A stretch of DNA of 5,421 bases, taken from the NCBI GenBank assembly GCA_024278565.1, contig JAJRSY010000261.1:1-5421 (forward strand), given 5' to 3'. Position 1 is the stretch's first letter; every line of letters starts with the position of its first letter. Shown here piece by piece: positions 1-5,375 of this stretch. A program made the position numbers and the translations under genes. The notes beneath the pieces were generated by a model, which was not told where the DNA came from, did no database searches, and saw only the letters and a program-made list of their open reading frames with translations. The stretch comes from Bacteroidota bacterium (lineage in GTDB: Bacteria; Bacteroidota; Bacteroidia; Flavobacteriales; Flavobacteriaceae).

Positions 1-599
1 CCTTGCTGAAAAATGCCCGAACAGACTATTATACCCCTCAACTGTAAATGTTTCTGCTTTTGACCGCACATGTTTGTTCTTGGGGATTATCGCTTCATAC
101 GGCTTCCAATAATCACTTGCAATGGTCTTCATGTCATTGTCCTTGATTTCTTCCCAAAACTTTTTGGCTGTTTTCGTGCTTCTATCACCAATAACGAAGT
201 TGATGAATCTTTTGCCAAATCTATCAACAGCAATCCATATCCCTGCCTGTCCGGCCAGGCAACAGTAGTTTTTTTATCCCCGATATAGCTGTGCATTTCA
301 TCGACCCCTACCACTTCTATCTCTTGAGATCTTGATCGCAAACCGGCGACTTCGCTTCCAAATGACCTGATCCAGTTCAAGACACTAACATTGCTTACCC
401 CCAAAATCCTCCCTATAGAACGAAAGCCCAATCCTTCTAAATATAACTGTAGTGCTTTCTTTTTTGTCGATACCGGGTAATCACATGAACGTTTCCCTAC
501 TGTATAATTATACCCACAGGCTTTGCACTTGTATCGCTGAACGCTATTTATGATGCCATTTTTAATCTTCTTTTCGCTTTTGCATTTTGGACAATCCAT
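1..599 (-). pseudogene. IS1-family transposase, frame-disrupted and truncated by window edge
   Basis: A DDE transposase of the IS1 (InsA-InsB) type. The start chosen is the ATG at 599, giving MDCPKC, not the ATG at 623. Residues 3-28 hold a four-cysteine zinc finger (CPKC and CKAC), about 45-80 a helix-turn-helix, and D100 in VDEMH is the first catalytic Asp. After K110 at 270 the homology moves to the -1 frame at a run of seven A (275-269, minus strand): it continues as KNYCC, then IWIAVDRFGKRFINF, then SDYWKPYE (second catalytic Asp) and VEGYN (catalytic Glu) to position 1. The C-terminal ~30 residues are outside the window. A second oddity is an in-frame 18-nt GC-rich insert at 242-259 adding six residues where the family reads YCWIW. 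IS1 uses a programmed -1 frameshift, but at the InsA/InsB junction, so this shift is either one lost A or slippage. I judge the copy inactive. Confidence 0.85.
242..259. repeat. 18-nt GC-rich near-palindromic insert in the IS1 transposase
   Basis: The sequence CCTGCCTGTCCGGCCAGG is extra relative to the transposase family. Removing these 18 nt restores the expected YCWIW codons (TGT TGG ATA TGG on the minus strand) exactly. With the neighbouring bases, TGCCTG (244-249) pairs with CAGGCA (256-261) around a TCCGGC centre. Being a multiple of three, it does not shift the frame; it adds C-L-A-G-Q-A-like residues. It matches the insert at 719-734 except for its centre. Confidence 0.75.
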
Positions 600-648
600 A
601 ATTGTTTTTATTGCAAAATACAAAAACTATATTAATTTAGCAATACCA

Positions 649-886
649 GAAAAAGAAGTCCCCTTTGATAATAACCAAGCAGAAAGAGACCTGCGAATGA
701 TAAAAGTGAAGCAAAAAGCCTGCCTGCCGGCAGGTATCGGGCTGCTTTAGAGAACCAGCCTATGCTCAATATTTTTCGAGAATAAGATCCTATATATCTA
801 CCCTCAAAAAAAAGCAAGAAAACATACTCCTCAATATTCAATTTTCTTTCGAGGAAAAACCTTTTTTACCTAATTTGGCTGAATAG
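649..886 (+). pseudogene. tnpC: IS66-family transposase (TnpC) C-terminal fragment, frameshifted
   Basis: Two plus-strand frames together give the end of an IS66 DDE transposase. The first, 649-717, reads EKEVPFDNNQAERDLRM then IKVKQK; the Glu in NNQAER is the family's conserved catalytic acid. The second, 734-883, reads VSGCFREPAYAQYF, then SRIRSYISTLKK, and ends PFLPNLAE with TAG at 884-886. The break is explained by a 16-nt GC-rich insert (719-734, equivalently 718-733): without it, KQK joins VSGCF in frame as in intact relatives. Everything N-terminal to EKEV is missing, cut off by the IS1 end at 647. The C-terminal third after LKK is more diverged than the core. The fragment cannot encode a working transposase. 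Confidence 0.85.
719..734. repeat. 16-nt GC-rich palindromic insert in the IS66 transposase
   Basis: CCTGCCTGCCGGCAGG is extra relative to the IS66 TnpC family and splits KQK from VSGCF. It contains the perfect 12-bp palindrome CCTGCCGGCAGG (723-734) preceded by CCTG. Its length is not a multiple of three, so it shifts the frame and creates a stop at 748-750. It has the same outer parts (CCTGCCTG and CAGG) as the insert at 242-259. Confidence 0.75.
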
Positions 887-924
887 TTACCTTTTTTGAT
901 TATATTTTCAACTAGCTATTCAGC
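878..924. repeat. 9-bp inverted repeat joining the convergent ends of tnpC remnant and dnaN
   Basis: GCTGAATAG (878-886) is the perfect reverse complement of CTATTCAGC (916-924), with 29 nt between. The left arm is the last codons plus stop of the IS66 remnant; the right arm is the last codons of dnaN, whose mRNA also reads GCTGAATAG. RNA from either strand could fold a 9-bp stem with a large loop. There is no long U-run after the stem, so it is not a classical intrinsic terminator. It may be coincidence. Confidence 0.5.
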
Positions 925-2030
925 ATCACGGGCATTACCAGCATGGTAACGTTTTCACCCTCATCTAACCCGTCAATCGGTGTCAAGATACCAGCTCTGC
1001 TGGGCAAACTCATTTCTACGGACACTTCTTCTGCCGTTAGGTTATTGAGCATTTCGGTCAAGAAGCGCGAGTTGAACCCTATCTGCATATCATCACCTTG
1101 GTACGAACAGGTCAAACGTTCTTCTGCTTTGTTGCTATAATCAATGTCCTCGGCAGAAATGTTCAGTTCGGCCCCAGCAATTTTTAAACGTATTTGGTGG
1201 GTAGTTTTATTTGAGAAAATAGAAACCCTGCGCACCGAGCTCAAAAACTGATTTCTTGAAATTGTTAGTTTATTCGGATTTTCTTTCGGAATCACCGCTT
1301 CGTAGTTAGGGTACTTTCCGTCAATTAATCTACAAATTAGTTCGGTATCCTCAAAACTGAATTTTGCATTACTATCGTTATATTCTATGGTTACATCTGA
1401 TTCGCTTCCCGCTAAAATTCCTTTCAAAAGGTTCAGCGGTTTTTTGGGCATAATAAATTCCGCCACCTGTGAGGCTGATACATCATCACGTTGATATTTT
1501 ACAAGTTTATGGGCATCCGTAGCGACAAAAATCAAACTCTCTGGAGAGAATTGAAAAAACACACCGCTCATCACAGGCCTTAGGTCATCGTTGCCGGCTG
1601 CGAAAATGGTCTTGTTGATGGCAGTTGCCAAAATATCGCCAAGAAGTGTGGTCGAACTCGGGTTGGCCAATTCCACTGCTTTTGGAAACTCGGATCCATC
1701 GGCATACGCCAATGCGTATTTACCGTGATTTGAACTTATTTCTACAGTATTGTTATCTTCAACGACAAAAGTCAAGGGTTGCTCTGGAAAAGTTTTTAAG
1801 ATATCTAATAACAACCGGGCTGGCACAGCAATTACACCCTCATTATCTGAATCAACCTTCAAAACCGAACTCATAGTTGTTTCAAGATCAGAAGCGGAAA
1901 TCGTTAATTCGTCCTTTTTCAAATCGAACAGGAAATTGTCCAAAATCGGTAAGGTGTTATTGTTGTTGATAACGCCTCCCAAAACCTGTAGTTGTTTTAA
2001 AAGAGAGGTACTGGATACTATGAACTTCAT
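912..2030 (-). CDS. dnaN: DNA polymerase III beta subunit (sliding clamp)
   Basis: The ring-shaped clamp that encircles DNA and tethers DNA polymerase III to its template; it also docks other replication and repair proteins. The 372-aa product matches the usual size (366 in E. coli). Three clamp domains can be followed: about 1-120 (MKFIVSST, then LQVLGG and NNNTLPILDNF), 125-250 (DDLRPVMSGVFF, VATDAHKLV at 169-177, CRLIDGKYPNYEAVIP at 233-248) and 255-372, ending MLVMPVMLNS. The TDAHKL segment and the C-terminal MPVML correspond to the hydrophobic cleft that binds clamp-binding peptides. The ATG at 2030 is preferred over an in-frame ATG at 2057, because family members begin at MKFIV and an A-rich leader precedes it; no Shine-Dalgarno is seen, as is usual in this phylum. 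It is followed within 26 bp by the IS66 remnant, yet the coding sequence is intact. Far from a visible dnaA or origin. Confidence 0.97.
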   Translation of the reverse strand: MKFIVSSTSLLKQLQVLGGVINNNNTLPILDNFLFDLKKDELTISASDLETTMSSVLKVDSDNEGVIAVPARLLLDILKTFPEQPLTFVVEDNNTVEISSNHGKYALAYADGSEFPKAVELANPSSTTLLGDILATAINKTIFAAGNDDLRPVMSGVFFQFSPESLIFVATDAHKLVKYQRDDVSASQVAEFIMPKKPLNLLKGILAGSESDVTIEYNDSNAKFSFEDTELICRLIDGKYPNYEAVIPKENPNKLTISRNQFLSSVRRVSIFSNKTTHQIRLKIAGAELNISAEDIDYSNKAEERLTCSYQGDDMQIGFNSRFLTEMLNNLTAEEVSVEMSLPSRAGILTPIDGLDEGENVTMLVMPVMLNS

Positions 2031-2111
2031 ATGTATTTTTTTATTCAGGTTGCTCAAATGGGTTGATTTCTCCCCGAATGTAATCTGAATTATTCCAAAT
2101 TACAAGACAGA

Positions 2112-2147
2112 CAAAGGTATTTTAATTGTCCTTTTTAACGAAACAAA
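2112..2147 (-). promoter_or_regulatory. candidate dnaN promoter (Bacteroidota type)
   Basis: On the minus strand TACCTTTG (2119-2112) fits the -7 consensus TAnnTTTG. A TTTG at 2147-2144 lies 24 nt upstream and an overlapping TTTC (2143-2140) 20 nt upstream, either of which could serve as the -33 element. Transcription would start near 2105, giving a leader of roughly 75 nt to the dnaN ATG. The match is by eye. Confidence 0.45.
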
Positions 2148-2162
2148 CTTATTAACATCATT

Positions 2163-2333
2163 CTACCCTTTTTTTTTGATAAAAACGGAAGCAATCAAAA
2201 GGAAAATAGGGGTTGGTGTCATGAGAGAGCCTGTATTCATTAACCATGCTGGCTCTTTGGTTGCAGTGGCCGTTTTGAGTTCTAAAAGCAAGCGAACCAG
2301 TTTTATAGAAATTATGTTTATAAGTCTGATGGC
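2163..2333 (-). other. possible small membrane-peptide ORF or gene remnant without ATG start
   Basis: An open stretch of 56 codons lies between a TAA at 2336-2334 and a TAG at 2165-2163. Its translation looks protein-like: a hydrophobic start (LINIISIKLVRLLLEL), a middle containing TATKEPAWLMNTGS, then PTPIFLLIASVFI followed by three lysines, as in a C-terminal membrane helix with positive residues on the cytoplasmic side. It begins about 20 bp after the DUF62 stop and ends before the dnaN promoter candidate, so it could ride on the DUF62 transcript. No ATG precedes the hydrophobic part; a TTG within RLLLEL could start a peptide of about 43 residues. I recognise no family. It may be a real short gene, a remnant of a lost gene, or a chance open frame. 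Confidence 0.25.
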
Positions 2334-2355
2334 TTAGATCGTAAAAATAGTGCTG

Positions 2356-3186
2356 TTAGCGGAAATCGATAGTAATGGTATCTCGGTAATCGAGCCCCAA
2401 CAAAGAAGAGGCCCCACCAACGGTGTTCAGGTCGCTTTTGTAGATCGCCAGTTCTATATAGTTTGAAGAATTGAACAATGCCAAAACATCGCCTGCACCC
2501 TTGCGTTTGTCTTTTTCGAGGTCGAAATTGATGATGTCGCTGTATCTGTTGTGTATTTCCTTTATTTTGGTCGTTCGGGCATTTATTTCGAAACCCCTTC
2601 CTTTTCTGTATGCTTCAAAGAAATTCTTTTGAATATTGGTGACCACATTGCCATAATTATCTATATAAATAACACTACCACTTATTTTTTTACCATTATC
2701 GGTAACTGTCGGTAAGAACCCCGTTAGGTCTTTGAGTCCGTCGAAAGGTTTGCCGACCACCTCTAAGGTGCCTCCTCGGGCGATATGGCAGGCAATCTGA
2801 ACAAATACATCCATTTCAGGAAAAGAGCTGCTCTGCGGATTTCGAATATCTATTTCCACTACTTTTTCGGGTTTTATCTCTGAAGTTATCAAACCAATAA
2901 CCCCATTATTGGCACTAATGAAATAATGCCCGTCAAGTAATACCGCAATATGCTGGTTTTCTTGGGTGGGTTCAGAATCGACCCCAATAATATGAATAGT
3001 GCCCTTTGGGAAGCTCTTATAGGCGTTTTCCAATATATAGGCGCATTCTTGAATGTTGAACGGACTGATACCGTGAGAGATATCAACGATTTTCGCATCG
3101 TTCAATTCCGTGAGAATACTACCTTTTATAGCGCCTGTAAAATGGTCTTTGAGCCCGAAATCAGTTGTGAGGGTAATTATTGCCAT
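2356..3186 (-). CDS. DUF62-family protein, SAM hydroxide adenosyltransferase homologue
   Basis: A 276-aa member of the family (SAM_adeno_trans / DUF62) whose studied members hydrolyse S-adenosylmethionine to adenosine and methionine, and which is related to the bacterial fluorinase and chlorinase. Visible motifs: ITLTTDFGLKDHFTGAIKG at 4-22, the substrate-site region near the N-terminus; VDISHGI at 34-40; GVD with D70; SANNGVIGL at 91-99; IYIDNYGNVVTNI at 173-185; and GGASSLLGLDYRDT at 257-270, the C-terminal beta-barrel domain. Family enzymes use an Asp-Arg-His triad; Asp is present as D70, but the positions I align with Arg and His read N77 and P123 (FPEMD instead of FHGRD). I believe flavobacterial homologues share this, so it may be a subfamily trait and the reaction is less certain than the family. 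ATG at 3186; divergent from phoH. No signal peptide, so cytoplasmic. Confidence 0.9.
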   Translation of the reverse strand: MAIITLTTDFGLKDHFTGAIKGSILTELNDAKIVDISHGISPFNIQECAYILENAYKSFPKGTIHIIGVDSEPTQENQHIAVLLDGHYFISANNGVIGLITSEIKPEKVVEIDIRNPQSSSFPEMDVFVQIACHIARGGTLEVVGKPFDGLKDLTGFLPTVTDNGKKISGSVIYIDNYGNVVTNIQKNFFEAYRKGRGFEINARTTKIKEIHNRYSDIINFDLEKDKRKGAGDVLALFNSSNYIELAIYKSDLNTVGGASSLLGLDYRDTITIDFR

Positions 3187-3205
3187 GCAGCAATGTTGAT
3201 ATGTT

Positions 3206-3240
3206 TTTGGTTATGAAAGGTGATATTTTACCTAAATTTG
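3206..3240 (+). promoter_or_regulatory. candidate promoter for phoH-purC
   Basis: TAAATTTG (3233-3240) is an exact match to the Bacteroidota -7 box TAnnTTTG, and TTTG at 3206-3209 lies 23 nt upstream as a possible -33 element. The start would be near 3246, leaving a leader of about 185 nt before the phoH ATG. A weaker alternative nearer the gene is TTG (3372-3374) with TAGGTTTA (3395-3402), 20 nt apart. It sits back-to-back with the minus-strand promoter candidate. Confidence 0.4.
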
Positions 3241-3245
3241 TAACG

Positions 3246-3275
3246 CAAAATTAATCAAAAAAATAGCCAAGTGAA
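3246..3275 (-). promoter_or_regulatory. candidate promoter for the DUF62 gene
   Basis: On the minus strand TAATTTTG (3253-3246) matches TAnnTTTG exactly. The -33 element is weak: TTTC at 3275-3272, 18 nt upstream. Transcription would begin near 3240, about 54 nt before the ATG at 3186. The two -7 boxes are only 5 bp apart on opposite strands, so the two polymerases could not bind at once. Confidence 0.4.
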
Positions 3276-3293
3276 ATTATATTAGTGAAACTC

Positions 3294-3309
3294 TCCCGAA
3301 GCCTCGGGA
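3294..3309. repeat. GC-rich hairpin TCCCGA-AGCC-TCGGGA in the phoH leader
   Basis: A perfect 6-bp stem (3294-3299 with 3304-3309) closed by the tetraloop AGCC, in otherwise AT-rich intergenic DNA. No T-run follows on either strand, so it is not an obvious terminator. It may be one of the short palindromes that are dispersed in many flavobacterial genomes; that link is from memory and unchecked. Confidence 0.55.
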
Positions 3310-3359
3310 TTGAAAAGCCCAAAAGGCGCATTCGAAATAGTTAGTTGAGCTAATCTTGC

Positions 3360-3409
3360 CCAGTACTGGACTTGTTTCAGTATCTAGCGGGATCTAGGTT
3401 TAAGACCTA
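3360..3409 (+). other. paired segments in the phoH leader
   Basis: Three local pairings occur just upstream of phoH: the 10-bp palindrome CCAGTACTGG (3360-3369); TACTG (3364-3368) with CAGTA (3378-3382), mutually exclusive with it; and TAGGT (3395-3399) with ACCTA (3405-3409), ending 20 nt before the ATG. These could give the leader RNA alternative folds, but I recognise no known riboswitch and short stems like these arise by chance. Confidence 0.3.
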
Positions 3410-3429
3410 TTAATTAATCCACCTAATGT

Positions 3430-4419
3430 ATGAAGTTTGTTTGGCTTCATCAAAATACTCATTTTTTGAACGAACTTATTCTAGAACTGACAGATATCAA
3501 CCCACGGGATTTTTTCGGACAGGGTAACGAGAACATTGATTTATTGAAAAAAAAGTACCCAAAACTGAAAATTGTTGCCCGGGGAAGTAAAATAAAGGTA
3601 TTTGGGGACGAAGAACTTTTAGAAGAGTTCGATAAGCGTTTTCAAATGCTGCTAGCGCATTATGCCAAATACAATGGTATTGACGAAAATGTGATAGAAA
3701 GAGTACTTAGTGGTGATGGTGATGAAGAAAGCGATTCTAATGGCATAGCTGGGGAAACCTTGGTGCATGGTGTTAGTGGTCGATTGATCAAGGCAAAGAC
3801 CCCTAACCAGCGAAGACTCGTTGAGGCAGCGAAGATAAACGATATGGTTTTCGCCATTGGCCCGGCAGGAACTGGAAAAACATATACTGGAGTTGCACTT
3901 GCTGTTAAAGCACTGAAAGAAAAACAGGTAAGAAAGATCATCTTGACAAGGCCCGCGGTAGAGGCGGGTGAGAATCTCGGCTTTTTACCAGGGGACCTAA
4001 AAGAAAAATTAGACCCCTATATGCAACCGTTGTACGATGCGCTGCGCGATATGATCTCTCCCGAAAAACTGACGCATTATTTAGAAAACGGTACGATACA
4101 GATCGCGCCCATGGCGTTTATGAGAGGTAGAACCTTGGACAATGCTTTTGTAATATTGGACGAGGCCCAAAACACCACCCATGCGCAAATGAAGATGTTT
4201 TTGACCCGTATGGGGAAAAACGCCAAATTTTTGATTACAGGAGACCCCGGGCAGATCGATTTGCCCAGACGGGTAACATCAGGCTTAAAAGAAGCAATTT
4301 TAGTACTTCAAAATGTAGCGGGTATTGAGGTTATTTATTTGGATGAAAATGATGTCATTCGCCATAAATTGGTCAAAAAAGTCATAGAAGCCTATAAAAG
4401 CATTGAACACCAAAATTGA
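3430..4419 (+). CDS. phoH: PhoH-family ATPase
   Basis: A 329-aa cytoplasmic P-loop ATPase of the PhoH family, whose nucleotide-binding domain resembles that of superfamily 1 helicases. The cellular role is not firmly established; relatives are linked to phosphate starvation and RNA metabolism. An N-terminal KH-like region (about 15-75, with IVARGSKIKVFGDEE) and an acidic linker (DGDEESDSN, about 96-104) precede the ATPase core. Walker A is GPAGTGKT at 144-151, then TRPAVEAGENLGFLPGDLK at 173-191, Walker B VILDEAQN at 241-248, and LITGDPGQIDLPR at 268-280 near the sensor region. The ATG at 3430 gives MKFVWLHQNTHFLNEL; relatives as I recall them begin at the equivalent of NELI, so a TTG at 3466 is a credible alternative start. 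The stop is 5 bp before the purC ATG, so the two are probably one operon. Confidence 0.95.
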   Translation: MKFVWLHQNTHFLNELILELTDINPRDFFGQGNENIDLLKKKYPKLKIVARGSKIKVFGDEELLEEFDKRFQMLLAHYAKYNGIDENVIERVLSGDGDEESDSNGIAGETLVHGVSGRLIKAKTPNQRRLVEAAKINDMVFAIGPAGTGKTYTGVALAVKALKEKQVRKIILTRPAVEAGENLGFLPGDLKEKLDPYMQPLYDALRDMISPEKLTHYLENGTIQIAPMAFMRGRTLDNAFVILDEAQNTTHAQMKMFLTRMGKNAKFLITGDPGQIDLPRRVTSGLKEAILVLQNVAGIEVIYLDENDVIRHKLVKKVIEAYKSIEHQN

Positions 4420-4424
4420 TACTG

Positions 4425-5375
4425 ATGGGCAATACGATTACGGATACCAATTTCAATTTTCCCAAACAAAAAAGTGTATACAAAGGTAAGGTAAGGGAAG
4501 TGTATGCGCTTGAAAATGATATTTTGGTCATGGTCGCCACAGATCGGTTATCGGCCTTTGATGTGGTTATGCCCAAAGGAATACCCTATAAAGGACAGAT
4601 TCTAAACCAAATAGCGACCAAAATGATGGCGGCCACGCAAGACATTGTGCCGAATTGGCTGTTGGCCACCCCAGATCCGAACGTTGCGGTTGGGCATACC
4701 TGTGAGCCCTTTAAAATTGAAATGGTCATACGTGGGTATATGTCAGGCCATGCCGCACGCGAGTACAAAGCTGAAAAACGCATTTTATGTGGAGTTGCCA
4801 TGCCCGAAGGGATGAAGGAGAACGATAAATTTCCCAAGCCCATTGTTACCCCGGCAACAAAAGCGGAACACGGTGGCCATGATGAGGATATTTCGAAAGA
4901 GGATATTATAAAGCGCAAGATAGTTTCTGAAGAAGATTATACCGTTCTGGAAAAATACACAAGGGCATTATTTCAAAGGGGCACCGAAATCGCTGCAGAA
5001 CGGGGGCTGATACTGGTAGATACCAAATACGAATTCGGAAAGACCAAAGAAGGTAAAATAGTTTTGATCGATGAGATCCACACCCCCGATTCATCACGTT
5101 ATTTTTATGCCGACGGCTATCAAGACCGGCAGGATAGGGGAGAGGCCCAAAAACAACTCTCAAAAGAATTTGTTCGCCAATGGCTGATTCAAAACAATTT
5201 TCAAGGTCTTGAAGGGCAAGAAGTGCCCGAAATGAGCAATGAATACATACAAACGGTATCAGATCGGTATATTGAACTCTACGAAAATATTACAGGTGAA
5301 ACCTTTGTAAAAGCCGATATATCGAACATTCAAGAGCGGATTGAAAAGAATGTTTTGGGGTATTTGAGGGAATAG
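4425..5375 (+). CDS. purC: phosphoribosylaminoimidazole-succinocarboxamide synthase (SAICAR synthetase)
   Basis: Catalyses the ATP-dependent joining of aspartate to CAIR to form SAICAR in de novo purine (IMP) synthesis, in the cytoplasm. The 316-aa product is of the longer form found in Bacteroidota and yeast Ade1, versus about 237 aa in E. coli. Landmarks: YKGKVREVY at 19-27 (nucleotide-binding N-lobe), TDRLSAFD at 39-46, EMVIRGYMSGHA at 99-110, ATKAEHGGHDEDIS at 144-157 in the insertion typical of the long form, GLILVDTKYEFG at 194-205 and LIDEIHTPDSSRYF at 214-227, the last two being the family signatures. The ATG at 4425 is chosen over a TTG at 4416, because MGNTITDTNFNFP matches relatives and it leaves a 5-bp gap after phoH. 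All recognisable key segments are present, so it should be functional. No terminator is visible before the window ends. Confidence 0.97.
   Translation: MGNTITDTNFNFPKQKSVYKGKVREVYALENDILVMVATDRLSAFDVVMPKGIPYKGQILNQIATKMMAATQDIVPNWLLATPDPNVAVGHTCEPFKIEMVIRGYMSGHAAREYKAEKRILCGVAMPEGMKENDKFPKPIVTPATKAEHGGHDEDISKEDIIKRKIVSEEDYTVLEKYTRALFQRGTEIAAERGLILVDTKYEFGKTKEGKIVLIDEIHTPDSSRYFYADGYQDRQDRGEAQKQLSKEFVRQWLIQNNFQGLEGQEVPEMSNEYIQTVSDRYIELYENITGETFVKADISNIQERIEKNVLGYLRE

Larger units (their letters stand above)
1..647 (-). mobile_element. IS1-family insertion sequence, partial, runs off left edge
   Basis: The element reads on the minus strand and its 5' part lies in the window. The transposase coding region starts at 599. 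Upstream of it, read on the minus strand from 647, the sequence begins GGTATTGCTAAATTAATA, which resembles the IS1-type terminus (GGTnnTGCT in Escherichia coli IS1) and sits 48 nt from the start codon. Immediately beyond 647 the sequence becomes recognisable IS66 tnpC on the opposite strand, which supports a true element boundary here. The other end and any target duplication lie outside the window; if IS1-like, the duplication would be 8-9 bp starting at 648 (AGAAAAAGA). Family assignment is confident; the exact terminus is inferred. Confidence 0.75.
648..890 (+). mobile_element. IS66-family insertion sequence, 3' end only
   Basis: The left limit is the IS1 terminus at 647. The right terminus is placed at 890, because the sequence just after the tnpC stop reads GAATAGTTAC; on the minus strand this is GTAACTATTC, and IS66 ends characteristically begin GTAA. 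The element therefore ends 21 bp from the dnaN stop codon. The remainder of IS66 is not in the window and, if IS1 inserted into it, should resume to the left of position 1. An 8-bp target duplication would start at 891 (CTTTTTTG), but the partner is not visible. Confidence 0.7.

Noticed and set aside
129..266. C-terminal part of the single 164-codon minus-strand IS1 frame (TTVAWPDRQ onward)
   Set aside because: This is the wrong frame after the A7 run; the family homology continues in the -1 frame.
70..288. Plus-strand 72-codon open frame over the IS1 region
   Set aside because: It lies antisense to the transposase frames that show clear DDE motifs, and its translation resembles no protein.
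550..750. Plus-strand 66-codon frame ending in KQKACLPAGIGLL
   Set aside because: Only 649-717 is genuine IS66 coding sequence; the start lies in the IS1 element and the end is an out-of-frame product of the palindrome insert.
632..841. Minus-strand 69-codon frame over the IS66 fragment
   Set aside because: It is antisense to the recognisable TnpC sequence and has no supporting motif.
2167..2179. T-rich run on the plus strand as a terminator
   Set aside because: No stem precedes it and both neighbouring genes are transcribed from the other strand.
2221..2337. Plus-strand 38-codon ATG frame in the DUF62-dnaN gap
   Set aside because: The translation (MREPVFINHAGSL...) lacks domain features and the opposite strand reads more like a membrane peptide; no promoter fits.
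3294..3309. Hairpin as an intrinsic terminator for either strand
   Set aside because: It is not followed by a T-run on either strand and no gene ends just upstream of it.
3660..3941. Minus-strand 93-codon frame inside phoH
   Set aside because: It is a shadow of the well-conserved phoH coding sequence on the other strand.
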